A stretch of DNA of 64,000 nt, from contig CAYGNP010000014.1 in NCBI GenBank assembly GCA_964351365.1, positions 1 through 64,000 of the forward strand, given 5' to 3'. Each line of letters begins with the position of its first letter. Position 1 is the stretch's first letter. This DNA comes from UBA1672 sp964351365. GTDB lineage: Bacteria; Pseudomonadota; Alphaproteobacteria; Micavibrionales; Micavibrionaceae. Below the pieces are notes generated by a model. It had not been told where the DNA came from, did not search any database, and worked only from the letters and a program-made list of their open reading frames with translations. The position numbers were made by a program, and so were the translations under genes. This document shows positions 35,911 through 45,116 of this stretch, piece by piece.

Positions 35911-36951
35911 ATGAAATACAAAAAACTTGGCCGCACTGATCTTGATGTGAGTTTGATTTGTCTCGGAACCATGACGTGGGGTCGGCAGAACACACTTGAG
36001 GACGGGCATATGCAAATGGATTACGCGCTCGATCAGGGCGTAAATTTCTTTGATACAGCAGAGATGTACGCTGTTCCGCCTAATCCCGATACTTACGGCA
36101 AAACAGAGGAGATTATAGGGCACTGGTTTGCGGCGCGTGGCAATCGTGATCAGGTTGTTCTGGCCAGCAAGATTGCCGGGCCGGGCATGCCGTGGATACG
36201 TCAGGGGCAAAATAAAATTGATAAAAAAAATATTGGTCTTGCGCTGGAGGCGTCGCTGCGGCGTTTGCAAACCGATTATATTGATTTGTATCAACTGCAC
36301 TGGCCGAACCGCGGTTCCTATCATTTCGGGCAGCAATGGGGATTTGCACCGGATTTTGAACGGGCGAAGGTTCAGGATAATTTTCTGGAGGTTTTGGAGA
36401 CACTTGATTCCTTCATACAGGCGGGGAAAATCCGCCATGTCGGGTTATCCAATGAAACGGCGTGGGGGGTGATGAGCTGGCTGCGGGTTGCGCGGGAAAA
36501 TAGTTTGCCGCGTATGGTTTCCATACAAAATGAATTTAATCTGCTGTGCCGTCTTTTTGAGCCGGATTTGCAGGAAATTGCCGTTACGGAAGATTGCGGG
36601 CTTTTGGCCTGGTCACCTCTTGCTACGGGCATGCTGAGCGGGAAGTATCTTGATAAGGCACGCCCCAAAGGCTCGCGCTGGAGTATTGAGGAGCGGCCGC
36701 TGCACCGTGATACACCGCAGGCAGCGCTGGCGGTGCGGGCTTATATGGATGTGGCGGAAAAACACGGGCTGGATGTGTGCCAGATGGCGCTGGCATTTGT
36801 GAATTCGCGGCCCTTTGTCACGGCGAATATTATTGGCGCGACCACGATGGAGCAGCTCAAGAGCAATATTGCCTCGATTGATGTGAGTTTATCGCCCGAG
36901 TGTTTGCGGGATATCGAGGCTGTGCGCCGCACATTTCCTATGGTTTATTGA
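35911..36951 (+). CDS. Aldo/keto reductase (Tas-like)
   Basis: 346 residues of a TIM-barrel aldo/keto reductase. The catalytic tetrad is visible: Asp and Tyr in FDTAEMYAV (about 50-56), Lys in VLASKIAG (about 86-90) and His in DLYQLHWPNR (about 128-132). NADPH-binding residues are suggested by TANIIGATTMEQLKSNI near 310. The N-terminal KYKKLGRTDLDVSLICLGTMTWG is close to E. coli Tas. The natural substrate cannot be told. It begins 15 bases after the preceding gene but does not look functionally linked to secretion. Its end overlaps the opposing mltA by 14 bases. Confidence 0.92.
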   Translation: MKYKKLGRTDLDVSLICLGTMTWGRQNTLEDGHMQMDYALDQGVNFFDTAEMYAVPPNPDTYGKTEEIIGHWFAARGNRDQVVLASKIAGPGMPWIRQGQNKIDKKNIGLALEASLRRLQTDYIDLYQLHWPNRGSYHFGQQWGFAPDFERAKVQDNFLEVLETLDSFIQAGKIRHVGLSNETAWGVMSWLRVARENSLPRMVSIQNEFNLLCRLFEPDLQEIAVTEDCGLLAWSPLATGMLSGKYLDKARPKGSRWSIEERPLHRDTPQAALAVRAYMDVAEKHGLDVCQMALAFVNSRPFVTANIIGATTMEQLKSNIASIDVSLSPECLRDIEAVRRTFPMVY

Positions 36952-38101
36952 TTTTTGGCAGCATCACCCAATAGCGTCCTTCGGATTTCATAATGCCTGC
37001 CATAGCCTCCGCACGGCTGCCATATCCCCAGAAGACATCGCCGCGCACAGGGCCGGTGATTGCGCCGCCCGTGTCCTGAGCAATCATCATGCGCTGAATG
37101 GGGGGGCTTTCGGGCTCGGGGTGCTGTATATCCACCCAGAGCGGCAGGCCATAGGATATGAGCGTGCGGTCAATGGCGAGGGATATTTCCGGGGTCAGGG
37201 GTACAGCTTCGGCGCCCAGCGGGCCATCGCCGGTGATCTCGTGGAAGAAGACGTACGATTTATTGGTGTTCATGATGTCATCGGCTTTGTCCGAATTTGC
37301 CTCAAGCCAGGCCTGTATTGATTGCATGGAAACGTTCTCTTTTGTAAGGGCGCCAATTTTGATCAATTCGCGGCCAATAGCGTAATAGGGGTGGCCGTTT
37401 TGCCCGGCATAGCCGATGCGCATAGTTGATTCATCATCTAAGGTTACGATTCCAGAGCCTTGAATTTGAACGAAAAATGCATCAATGGGGCTGTCGACCC
37501 AGACCAGCACTTTGTCGGTGTGAGGCCAGTTGCCGGAGACGATATCTGCGCGATTTTCGTATGGTTTTAAGGCTCCATTTTGCACGCGGCCCGCGATGCG
37601 TACGCCTTTCAGCTCTTCGCGGAATAATCCCAGATCAACCATGACCAGATCATCCGGGCGGGCGTAAAGGGGGGTGGTGAAAGGCTCCTTTCGTACGCGT
37701 GAGCCTTTTAGGGATGCTTCGTAGTAGCCTGTGAATAAACCAACCGGATTTTCATCTGCATATACGGCATGGGGCGTAACGCTTGATTCAAAGAAGGTGC
37801 GGATCGTATCGGGATTAGAGTCCTGTAATTCTTCAAATTTTTTGCATATTTCTTGCCAGTCACCGTACGTACCGGCAGTGGCAAGAACACCGAATTGTTT
37901 GTCTGCAGGCTGTTTTACGATACGTGTACAGGATCGGGTGAAGGCTGTGGAAAAATTGTGGAAATCTTGGTTTTGCCAGCCGGGAAGATCGCCAAAACTC
38001 GCGGGTTTGAGAATGAGCTCAGGTGGCTTGTCTTCGGGCGCAGGCGCGGGTTCCTCGCAGGCAGAGAGCAAAAAACAGAGAAAAAGGAGTATTATGCGCA
38101 T
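36938..38101 (-). CDS. mltA: Membrane-bound lytic murein transglycosylase A
   Basis: 387 residues. A lipoprotein signal (MRIILLFLCFLLSAC, modified cysteine about 15) places it in the outer membrane. The MltA barrel follows (GLFTGYYEASLKGSR, IQGSGIVTLDDESTMRIGYAGQNG) and then the 3D domain with QDTGGAITGPVRGDVFWGYG, which contains the catalytic Asp. The enzyme cleaves peptidoglycan glycan strands to 1,6-anhydromuramyl products. mltA next to Tim44-like, fxsA and secB genes is a common alphaproteobacterial grouping near the origin. Confidence 0.95.
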   Translation of the reverse strand: MRIILLFLCFLLSACEEPAPAPEDKPPELILKPASFGDLPGWQNQDFHNFSTAFTRSCTRIVKQPADKQFGVLATAGTYGDWQEICKKFEELQDSNPDTIRTFFESSVTPHAVYADENPVGLFTGYYEASLKGSRVRKEPFTTPLYARPDDLVMVDLGLFREELKGVRIAGRVQNGALKPYENRADIVSGNWPHTDKVLVWVDSPIDAFFVQIQGSGIVTLDDESTMRIGYAGQNGHPYYAIGRELIKIGALTKENVSMQSIQAWLEANSDKADDIMNTNKSYVFFHEITGDGPLGAEAVPLTPEISLAIDRTLISYGLPLWVDIQHPEPESPPIQRMMIAQDTGGAITGPVRGDVFWGYGSRAEAMAGIMKSEGRYWVMLPKINKP

Positions 38102-38310
38102 GGGTTTGGTTTTAGCATAAAATAACAGGCTGAAACACCTAATATCGTGATGACGAAATTTATTTTTTCATGCCGCAGATAAATAAGTACGGCTAGTTTG
38201 GGCGCTTATCCTTTGCCGTCATTTCACGGCTTACCCGTTCAATACATCTGTTGCCATGGGTCACACACAAAGAGCGTGTGATGACGGTAAACTTTTTGCT
38301 CTGCTTGTCC

Positions 38311-39039
38311 CTAATGCGTATTTGGGATGCTCTCATTATCATTGACCCCGTCTTCGCGGGTTTCCACCACCAGCCAGCGCGGATCACGTGATTTGATGTT
38401 GCGGGAGAACGTCCAGCGGTCGCGCATCTGTGTGATTTTGTCGGGATGACCGGCGAGAATGTTTCCATTCTCATCTTTTGTCACTGATGTTTCTTCGGCG
38501 AAGAAGCGTACGGTTATGCGGGCTTCTTTGCCATCCAGATAGGCTTCGGTGATTTCGGATTTCTTGATGGACTGAATTTCAGTTTGCATCGTCTCGCCAG
38601 CTTTTTCGCGCGCGGTAATCGCGCCATCAAAGGCGGTGAATACATCGGGGCTTAGAAGCTCGCGCAATGTTTCGCGGTCGCCTTCTGCGAAAGATTCAAC
38701 AACAAAAACAAAGGCATCCTGCGCGGCCTGAAGAAACTGGTTGACATCAAATTCGCGGTCGGCGCGCGCAACATCCATAAGTCCGGCAGCGGCTGCCGGG
38801 CCGGCAATTTCCATGTTGCCTTTGGGTGCTTGGGCAAGCTCTTCAATCAGGGCAACTTTGTCGATATTTTTTTGCCCGGCCTCTGGCTGATCCAGATTAA
38901 TGACTTTGCCATCATCACCAAGCTCAAGCCTTGGCGCGGGGCGATCGGCTTCGTCACTGCCGCGCGTGCCTAGAATACTGCGCAGCCAAAAAATAAGCCC
39001 TGCCGCCACAATCGCGTAAACCATTAATTCTGCCGTCAC
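38311..39039 (-). CDS. Tim44-like domain protein
   Basis: 242 residues with one N-terminal membrane anchor (about 4-21, ELMVYAIVAAGLIFWL) and a C-terminal Tim44-like domain (about 100-230; FLQAAQDAFVFVVESFAEGD, LRELLSPDVFTAFDGAI, the final WTFSRNIKSRDPRWLVVET). Bacterial relatives (TimA) are inner-membrane proteins of uncertain role, related to the mitochondrial import motor subunit. It diverges from fxsA across a 101-base promoter region, the usual arrangement in this group. Confidence 0.93.
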   Translation of the reverse strand: MTAELMVYAIVAAGLIFWLRSILGTRGSDEADRPAPRLELGDDGKVINLDQPEAGQKNIDKVALIEELAQAPKGNMEIAGPAAAAGLMDVARADREFDVNQFLQAAQDAFVFVVESFAEGDRETLRELLSPDVFTAFDGAITAREKAGETMQTEIQSIKKSEITEAYLDGKEARITVRFFAEETSVTKDENGNILAGHPDKITQMRDRWTFSRNIKSRDPRWLVVETREDGVNDNESIPNTH

Positions 39040-39140
39040 TGTGCTCTCATCCTCATAGTTTTTGATTGTTTTGACAATACAAGCTATAAGGACAGATTAC
39101 CACAGTTTTTGAGGTAAATATATTAACGCGGAGTCGATAA

Positions 39141-39611
39141 ATGCCGTTTTTTGTTCTCTTTATTCTGATCCCTCTTGCGGAAATCATCGTGTTTATTCAG
39201 GTGAGCGATTGGATCGGGCTTGGCACGGCGCTGCTTATGGCTCTTTTTACCGCGATTTTGGGCGGCGCGATTGTAAAATATCAGGGGATTCAGACGATAA
39301 TGGCGGCACAAAGCTCCCTGCGACAAGGGGCGATTCCTTCCAAGGAATTATTTGACGGATTATGCCTTGTTGCGGCGGGCGCATTGTTGATAACGCCTGG
39401 ATTTATTAGTGATTTTATCGGGTTTTCCCTGCTGGTGCCCAGAGCTCGCGATGCTTTGCGCGCGCGGCTTATACGCTCGGGTCGTTTTGGTGCGCGTTTT
39501 TTCAACGCGGAATATACAGAGTTTCATGATCACAAGACATATTACCGGCCTCATGATCCTGATGTCATCGATGTTGATTATGAAACGCTGGAGGAGAAGG
39601 ACAGGCCTTGA
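39141..39611 (+). CDS. fxsA: FxsA family membrane protein
   Basis: 156 residues. Two or three N-terminal membrane segments (FFVLFILIPLAEIIVFIQV, TALLMALFTAILGGAIV, and AAGALLITPGFISDFIGF) carry the FxsA signatures, followed by a hydrophilic tail. E. coli FxsA suppresses F-plasmid exclusion of phage T7; its cellular role is unknown. It is upstream of secB and divergent from the Tim44-like gene. Confidence 0.92.
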   Translation: MPFFVLFILIPLAEIIVFIQVSDWIGLGTALLMALFTAILGGAIVKYQGIQTIMAAQSSLRQGAIPSKELFDGLCLVAAGALLITPGFISDFIGFSLLVPRARDALRARLIRSGRFGARFFNAEYTEFHDHKTYYRPHDPDVIDVDYETLEEKDRP

Positions 39612-39675
39612 GATCGTGCACGTTTCCTGCTAACACCTTATATATAAGAGATACAACTGAAGAGGCCATGACACA

Positions 39676-40203
39676 ATGAGCGCGAAAAAAGTAAAAAATA
39701 AAGATGACATACAGCCTATGCCAGAGGCACAGGGTCTTCCCGTGACGATACACGCACAATATGTGCGCGATATTTCCTTTGAGAATCCGGATGCGCCAAA
39801 TTCATTGCGCTCTGCCGGGGGCGCGCCGGATATGAATGTAAATATCAGTATGGATGCGCGTGAGATTGAAGATAAGGATATTGAAAATCTCTATGAGGTT
39901 GCTTTGACCTTGTCTGCAACCGCTATGCGCGATGAAAAAATTCTGTTTATCGCCGAGGTGATATACGGCATTACCGTTTCTGTTGGCGATGTTGTTCCGC
40001 AAGAGCAGCACCATCCGCTGCTGCTGATTGAAATTCCGCGCCTTGCGTTTCCTTTTGCTCGCCAGATTTTGGCAACGATGACCTCGCAAGGAGGCTTTCC
40101 GCCGCTCTTGCTCAATCCGGTTGATTTTGAAGCCCTCTATCTTGATCGTTTCAAGGATGAGATTGAGGCGGCGCGGGCCGAGGCTGAGGGTTCAGTTAAT
40201 TAA
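39676..40203 (+). CDS. secB: Protein-export chaperone SecB
   Basis: 175 residues. The core (about 22-165) shows the SecB marks YVRDISFENP, the beta strands MNVNISMDAREIE, FIAEVIYGITV, the signature LLIEIPRLAFPFARQILA and FPPLLLNPVDFEALY. A lysine-rich start and an acidic tail extend the domain. SecB holds exported preproteins unfolded and hands them to SecA. It is the usual neighbour of fxsA and dnaQ in Alphaproteobacteria. Confidence 0.97.
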   Translation: MSAKKVKNKDDIQPMPEAQGLPVTIHAQYVRDISFENPDAPNSLRSAGGAPDMNVNISMDAREIEDKDIENLYEVALTLSATAMRDEKILFIAEVIYGITVSVGDVVPQEQHHPLLLIEIPRLAFPFARQILATMTSQGGFPPLLLNPVDFEALYLDRFKDEIEAARAEAEGSVN

Positions 40204-40224
40204 ATTAGAGCAGAAACACGCGGC

Positions 40225-41097
40225 GTGGCAAAGACGAAACCCAAGAGAAAAACTTTTACCATACATCTGGTTTCTGATGCCACCGGAACAACCTTATTGG
40301 GCTTGTCACGGGCAGTTCTATCTCAGTTTGCCGGCATAGAGCCGACGCAGAAATTCTGGCCGCTGGTGCGTACAGAACGCCAACTTGAGCGCGTTATCAA
40401 TAGAATTTCAGACAATCCGGGGCCGGTGATTTTTACTTTTGTCAGTAAAGAGATGCGCAAGCGCCTGACCGAGCATTGCGAGGAACTGGGCGTGCCCTGC
40501 GTGGCTGTGCTGGATCCGATTATCCGCAGCCTGTCATCCTATCTTGGTATTCATGCTGTGGGTGTGCCCGGTTTGCAACACACCATGGATGATGCCTATT
40601 TCCGCCGCGTTTCGGCGATTGAGTTTGCGATGCGCTTTGATGATGCGCGATCACTTGAAGGGGTCAAGGAAGCCGATGTTGTGCTTGTGGGTGTTTCGCG
40701 CACCTCCAAGACGCCGACCAGTATTTTTTTGGCGCGGCGCGGGATCAAGGCGGCAAATATTCCGCTTGTGCCTGGTGTGGCTGTTCCGGAAGAATATCTG
40801 CGCCTATCCAAGCCGCTTTATGTCGGGCTGACGGCGGCTCCTTCACGGTTGAAACAATTACGCAATGCGCGCCTTAAAAATGATGGCAGCTTTGATAATC
40901 TTTTGAATGAGAATATGTATCTGGATGAAGATAAGATTGAGGAAGAAATCAGAAAAGCACGCCGTTTATTCAGTGCACATGGCTGGCCGGTGATTGATGT
41001 AACAAAGCGATCCGTTGAGGAGACGGCGGCTGAGATTATGTCTTTGCTCCAGAGCAAACTTGATAAAGACAGTAAAGACCTTGGGCATGAATTATAG
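40225..41097 (+). CDS. Bifunctional kinase/pyrophosphorylase of the DUF299 (PPSR/PDRP) family
   Basis: 290 residues from GTG 40225. The N-terminal HLVSDATGTTLLGLSRA and the P-loop-like GVSRTSKTPTSIFLARRG (about 153-170) are signatures of the family that phosphorylates and dephosphorylates PEP synthase or pyruvate phosphate dikinase, using ADP as donor for the kinase step. The same family is the RP001-type gene found beside the origin in Rickettsia and Caulobacter. The 3' end overlaps maf by 11 bases. Confidence 0.93.
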   Translation: MAKTKPKRKTFTIHLVSDATGTTLLGLSRAVLSQFAGIEPTQKFWPLVRTERQLERVINRISDNPGPVIFTFVSKEMRKRLTEHCEELGVPCVAVLDPIIRSLSSYLGIHAVGVPGLQHTMDDAYFRRVSAIEFAMRFDDARSLEGVKEADVVLVGVSRTSKTPTSIFLARRGIKAANIPLVPGVAVPEEYLRLSKPLYVGLTAAPSRLKQLRNARLKNDGSFDNLLNENMYLDEDKIEEEIRKARRLFSAHGWPVIDVTKRSVEETAAEIMSLLQSKLDKDSKDLGHEL

Positions 41098-41686
41098 CAT
41101 TATTCTGGCTTCCGGCAGTGCGGCTCGCAGAAACATGTTGCTGAGCGCGGGTGTAAAATTCGATACGAAACCGGCTGATCTGGATGAACTGTCCATAATT
41201 GACCAATTACAAGCCCAGGGCGAATCGGTGGCGATCATTGCCAAAAAATTGGCTTATGAAAAGGCATTGTCTGTCTCCACGCTCTTCCCGCAGGCGCTGG
41301 TTATTGGTTCTGACCAGACTCTAGAGGTTGAAAAAAAGCTCATGTCAAAATCCAGCTCCTTGCCTCAAGCAATTGAAAAACTTAAAGAATTGCGCGGCAG
41401 AGCTCATCTTCTTCATTCATCTGTTTGTGTTGTGCGGGACGGCCAGGCTCTGTTTGAACATACAGATACGGCGCGGATGGTTATGCACGATTTTGACGAT
41501 GATTTCCTTGATTTGTACGCTGTACGTGACTCCGATGCTCTCTTGTCCTGCGTCGGTGGATATAAGATAGAAGGTATGGGCGCCTGGCTTTTCGAGCGTG
41601 TTGAGGGCGATCATTATACTATCATGGGCATGCCGCTCTTGCCGCTTTTGACGTTTTTACGCACAGAATGCGGGGTTTTGCCATGA
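41087..41686 (+). CDS. maf: Maf-like nucleotide pyrophosphatase
   Basis: 199 residues from ATG 41087. Signature segments: the N-terminal ILASGSAARRNMLLSAG (substrate-binding S-x-S-x-x-R), SDQTLEVE (catalytic Asp region), and GGYKIEGMGAWLFE. Maf proteins hydrolyse modified or non-canonical nucleoside triphosphates (dTTP/UTP type) and are linked to septum control. Its stop codon overlaps the aroE start (ATGA), so the regulator-maf-aroE run is translated as a coupled unit. Confidence 0.93.
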   Translation: MNYSIILASGSAARRNMLLSAGVKFDTKPADLDELSIIDQLQAQGESVAIIAKKLAYEKALSVSTLFPQALVIGSDQTLEVEKKLMSKSSSLPQAIEKLKELRGRAHLLHSSVCVVRDGQALFEHTDTARMVMHDFDDDFLDLYAVRDSDALLSCVGGYKIEGMGAWLFERVEGDHYTIMGMPLLPLLTFLRTECGVLP

Positions 41687-42510
41687 ATAGGCCTGTTGTT
41701 AAAACCGGGGTGATCGGCCATCCGATCGCGCATAGTAAATCCCCCATAATTCATAGCTACTGGATTGAAAAATATGGCCTTTCCGGGTCATACGAGGCGT
41801 TTGATATCGCTCCGCAGGCTCTGAAGAAGGGTGTTTCGGCGTTGCTCGATCAGGGTATTAGCGGCTTTAATGTTACCGTTCCGCATAAAATCGCAATTAT
41901 GGGCCTGTGTGATGTTCTTTCGCCTGAGGCTCTGGCCATTGGGGCTGTGAACACGATCAGCGTTCAAAACGGCAAATTACTCGGCACAAACAGCGACGCG
42001 TTTGGTTTTATTGAGAATTTAAACCAGAATGCGCCGCCAGATTGGAGCATTAAGGGTAAAAAAGCGCTTGTTTTGGGGGCTGGAGGCGCTGCTTTGGCGG
42101 TGGTGTACGCTTTAATTGAGGCGGGCGCGCTCAATGTTGTGGTCGTGAACCGCACGCTTGATAAAGCGCAGGATGTGTGCAAAAAAATTGGCGGAAATAC
42201 TGATGCTGCGTCGTGGGATGAGAGAGATTCACTAATTAAGGATGCTGATTTGATTGTGAATACAACGTCTCTTGGGATGCACGGACAACCCCCTCTTGAG
42301 ATTGATCTTTCCCCTGTTTCTCATGCTTTGGTAAGCGATATTGTCTACGCGCCGCTGATGACGGATTTACTTACGCAGGCACAGGAGCGCGGGTTACCCG
42401 TTGTTACAGGCATAGGGATGCTCCTGCATCAGGCCAGAGCCGGCTTTGCGCTCTGGCATGGGATTATGCCGGAAGTTACGCCGGAGCTTGAAACGCTGGT
42501 ATTATCTTAA
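41683..42510 (+). CDS. aroE: Shikimate dehydrogenase
   Basis: 275 residues from ATG 41683, which overlaps the maf stop. N-terminal shikimate-binding GVIGHPIAHSKSPIIH, catalytic lysine in FNVTVPHKIA, the NADP-binding Rossmann loop VLGAGGAALAVVYAL (about 130) with VVVNRT, and LIVNTTSLGMHG are all present. The enzyme reduces 3-dehydroshikimate to shikimate with NADPH in aromatic amino acid synthesis. It follows the alphaproteobacterial maf-aroE-coaE order. Confidence 0.97.
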   Translation: MNRPVVKTGVIGHPIAHSKSPIIHSYWIEKYGLSGSYEAFDIAPQALKKGVSALLDQGISGFNVTVPHKIAIMGLCDVLSPEALAIGAVNTISVQNGKLLGTNSDAFGFIENLNQNAPPDWSIKGKKALVLGAGGAALAVVYALIEAGALNVVVVNRTLDKAQDVCKKIGGNTDAASWDERDSLIKDADLIVNTTSLGMHGQPPLEIDLSPVSHALVSDIVYAPLMTDLLTQAQERGLPVVTGIGMLLHQARAGFALWHGIMPEVTPELETLVLS

Positions 42511-42601
42511 AAATTACCTTCCGCGCATTGCAGGCATGTCGTCATCCACTCCAATACAATGCCGGGCTTTTTCATCTTCTAAAAACGCGTTATAAGTGTT
42601 T

Positions 42602-43261
42602 ATGATTATTCTTGGTTTAACAGGCTCTATCGCGATGGGCAAGACAACAGTGGGCAATATGATGCGCAGTTTGCGCATTCCTGTGCACGAGTCTGATGCA
42701 AGCGTGCATTCTTTATTGAAACGCTCGAGCCCAGCGCGCCCAGAGTTGGAGACGGCGTTCCCCCGTAAAAAATTTCCTAAACTCTATGACCGTAAAAGCG
42801 GGGACTTTAAACGCCGCGCGCTTGGAGATCTGATTTTTCATGATGAGGCGCTGCGTGTGCGCCTTGAATCTATTCTTCATCCTTATGTCCGCATGGATCA
42901 GGATGATTTTATTTCCCTCCAGCGCCGCATGGGGCATGATATTGCGTGCCTTGATATTCCGCTTTTGTTTGAGACGGGGGCGCAGAGCCGCATGGATTTT
43001 ACAATTGTGGCCAGTGCACCGGCATTTTTGCAAGCACAGCGTGCTCTGGCACGCCCCGGGATGAGCGCCAAGAAATTTGAAACTATTCTTGCGCGGCAAA
43101 TGCCGGATAAACAAAAGCGCAAGCGCGCAGATTATGTGATTGAGACAGGTCTTGGTCATGCGCATTCCATGCAGGCGCTTAAGGGGATATTGTATGATAT
43201 CCGAAAAAAATCCGGCCTTGTTGAAGGGCCGGATTCAGAGATTGAGGTTAATCTGGCTTAA
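42602..43261 (+). CDS. coaE: Dephospho-CoA kinase
   Basis: 219 residues from ATG 42602; a GTG two codons earlier is also in frame. P-loop GLTGSIAMGKTT (about 5-16), HESDASVHSLL, LHPYVRMDQDDF and DIPLLFETGAQSRMDF are the CoaE signatures. It phosphorylates dephospho-CoA at the ribose 3'-OH, the last step of CoA synthesis. The usual catalytic DAD motif reads ESDAS here, which keeps the key aspartate. The stop overlaps that of the opposing helicase gene by 4 bases. Confidence 0.93.
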   Translation: MIILGLTGSIAMGKTTVGNMMRSLRIPVHESDASVHSLLKRSSPARPELETAFPRKKFPKLYDRKSGDFKRRALGDLIFHDEALRVRLESILHPYVRMDQDDFISLQRRMGHDIACLDIPLLFETGAQSRMDFTIVASAPAFLQAQRALARPGMSAKKFETILARQMPDKQKRKRADYVIETGLGHAHSMQALKGILYDIRKKSGLVEGPDSEIEVNLA

Positions 43262-44871
43262 GCAGCGCGTTTATTCGGTTTTCCACCTGGTTTGCCGCCA
43301 AATTTCTTGTTTTTAATGAAGGGTTTGTTCCCGCCTTCGCTTTTACCTTTAAAGGGCTTGCGGCTGCGTGGCTGATCGCCTGCCTCGCTTGGACGGCCAT
43401 TTCCACCTGCATATGGTTTTTTGCTGCGTGGCTTATCATCTCTTTGAGATTGACCGCCTTCAACATAAGGCTTTTTACTACGCGGCTTACCATCTCTTTG
43501 AGCTTGTTCGCCTTCTGCATATGGTTTTTTGTGTTTGTTGTAATGCGGCTTGTCTGATGCCTGGCCTGCTTCACGTTCCGGCCTGCCTTCTGCGGCATAG
43601 GGTTTTTTGTAATGCGTTTTTTCGCCCGGTGCGCCAGATTTATCGCGTCTTGGCTTGCCGGAATATGGCTTCTTGCTGAAGCTGCGCTGTTCTTCTGATC
43701 CTCCCGGGCCACCAGCATAGGGCTTTCTGCGGCCATTGCTCTTTGGTCTACCAGATCCGCCAGAGCGCTCGGGCTTGGCTGGATGCTTGTCGGGGAACAT
43801 GAGTTTTTCAATTTCGAACCATTTGCGTCCGTCTTGCGGAGAGATCAAGCACAGTGATTCACCCTTTGCACCAGCGCGCGCAGTGCGGCCAATGCGGTGG
43901 ATATAATCTTCGGGCATTTGCGGCAGATCATAGTTAATGACGTGCGCAACGTGGGGCACATCAAGACCGCGGGCGACAACGTCCGTTGCCACAAGAATGC
44001 GGAATGATTTGCTGCGGAAATCCTTAATCACGCGGTCGCGCTGGCGTTGTTTCAGATCGCCATGAATGGCATCTGCGTCAAGACCATCGCTGTGGAGTTT
44101 GCGCGCCAATTTATCTGCGCCGCGTTTGGTTTTGACAAAAATAATCACGGAACCATCGCGCGCATGAAGCTCTTCCACCAATACACCGTGTTTTTGCTCT
44201 TGCGTGACTTTAAGGATTTTCTGGTCGATATTTTCAACCGGATTAAAAGTTGATCCTACGGATATACGCAAAGGATTGGTCAGATATTTATCCGCCATGC
44301 TCATGATGTTTTTCGGCATGGTCGCTGAGAACATTAAGGTCTGGCGCTTTTTAGAGATGTGCTTGACGATGCGGTCAATCTGTACGCCAAAGCCCATGTC
44401 CAGCATGCGGTCGGTTTCATCCAATACGAGGAATTCAGTTTGGTCGAGCATCAGGTTGCGGCGCTCGATATGGTCGTTGATCCGGCCAGGCGTTCCCACG
44501 ATCAGACGCGGGCGGCGCTGGAGCTGCGCATATTGTTTGCTCATGGATTCACCGCCAATTAGAAATGCGGTTTTTATGTTGGATTTTGGGCCCAAAAGCT
44601 GGTGCATGATGTCCATGACCTGTTTGCCAAGCTCGCGCGTGGGGGTCATGACCAGCGCCATTTTGCGCTCGGAGTTCAGAAGGGCTTCGACCAATGGTAT
44701 GGCGAAGGCTGCTGTTTTGCCGGTTCCGGTCTGGGCAGAACCCAAAACATCGCGTCCCTCAAGGGCTACGGGTATGGCCTGCGCCTGAATGGGCGTGGGC
44801 GTTGAATAGTTCATTTGTGTAAGTGATTTGGCAAGCACAGGGTGCAGGCCGAGGCCATCAAAATTTTTCAT
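43258..44871 (-). CDS. rhlE: DEAD-box family RNA helicase (RhlE type) with repetitive basic tail
   Basis: 537 residues. The helicase core (about 1-375) has the Q motif PTPIQAQAIP, motif I AQTGTGKT, TPTRELGKQV, motif II as DETD instead of DEAD, motif III SAT, GDLKQRQRDRV, ATDVVARGLDVPHV and HRIGRTARAG. The tail (about 385-537) is low-complexity and basic, with six KPY repeats (KKPYAGG, KKPYSGK, KKPYAEG type), then KPFKGK and a Lys/Gly-rich end. Such tails bind RNA and can drive condensate formation. RhlE enzymes act in ribosome assembly and RNA decay. It is monocistronic, converging on coaE. Confidence 0.92.
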   Translation of the reverse strand: MKNFDGLGLHPVLAKSLTQMNYSTPTPIQAQAIPVALEGRDVLGSAQTGTGKTAAFAIPLVEALLNSERKMALVMTPTRELGKQVMDIMHQLLGPKSNIKTAFLIGGESMSKQYAQLQRRPRLIVGTPGRINDHIERRNLMLDQTEFLVLDETDRMLDMGFGVQIDRIVKHISKKRQTLMFSATMPKNIMSMADKYLTNPLRISVGSTFNPVENIDQKILKVTQEQKHGVLVEELHARDGSVIIFVKTKRGADKLARKLHSDGLDADAIHGDLKQRQRDRVIKDFRSKSFRILVATDVVARGLDVPHVAHVINYDLPQMPEDYIHRIGRTARAGAKGESLCLISPQDGRKWFEIEKLMFPDKHPAKPERSGGSGRPKSNGRRKPYAGGPGGSEEQRSFSKKPYSGKPRRDKSGAPGEKTHYKKPYAAEGRPEREAGQASDKPHYNKHKKPYAEGEQAQRDGKPRSKKPYVEGGQSQRDDKPRSKKPYAGGNGRPSEAGDQPRSRKPFKGKSEGGNKPFIKNKKFGGKPGGKPNKRAA

Positions 44872-45116
44872 TACTTTTCTTTCTTATCGCTCACATTGTT
44901 TTACGGCTTATGCCAATGCATTCGTGTTATTTTAAAAACCCCGAAAAACTGAACTTTTGTGAACGATAAAAAATTATTTCGAAAAGCTCTGTTTGTTCCA
45001 GCGATCTCGCCGGACTGCGGGCGGAACATGACAGGTCTGGATTCATATGTCAAGCTTTTTAAGGCGCGTCGCATTATCTGGCTTGCGCTCTTGCTTAATC
45101 CCCCCATAATACGCGC

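Noticed and set aside
38193..38336. Possible 47-codon basic small protein between mltA and the Tim44-like gene (minus strand)
   Set aside because: It overlaps the end of the Tim44-like gene and has no clear ribosome site or recognisable features; too weak to call.
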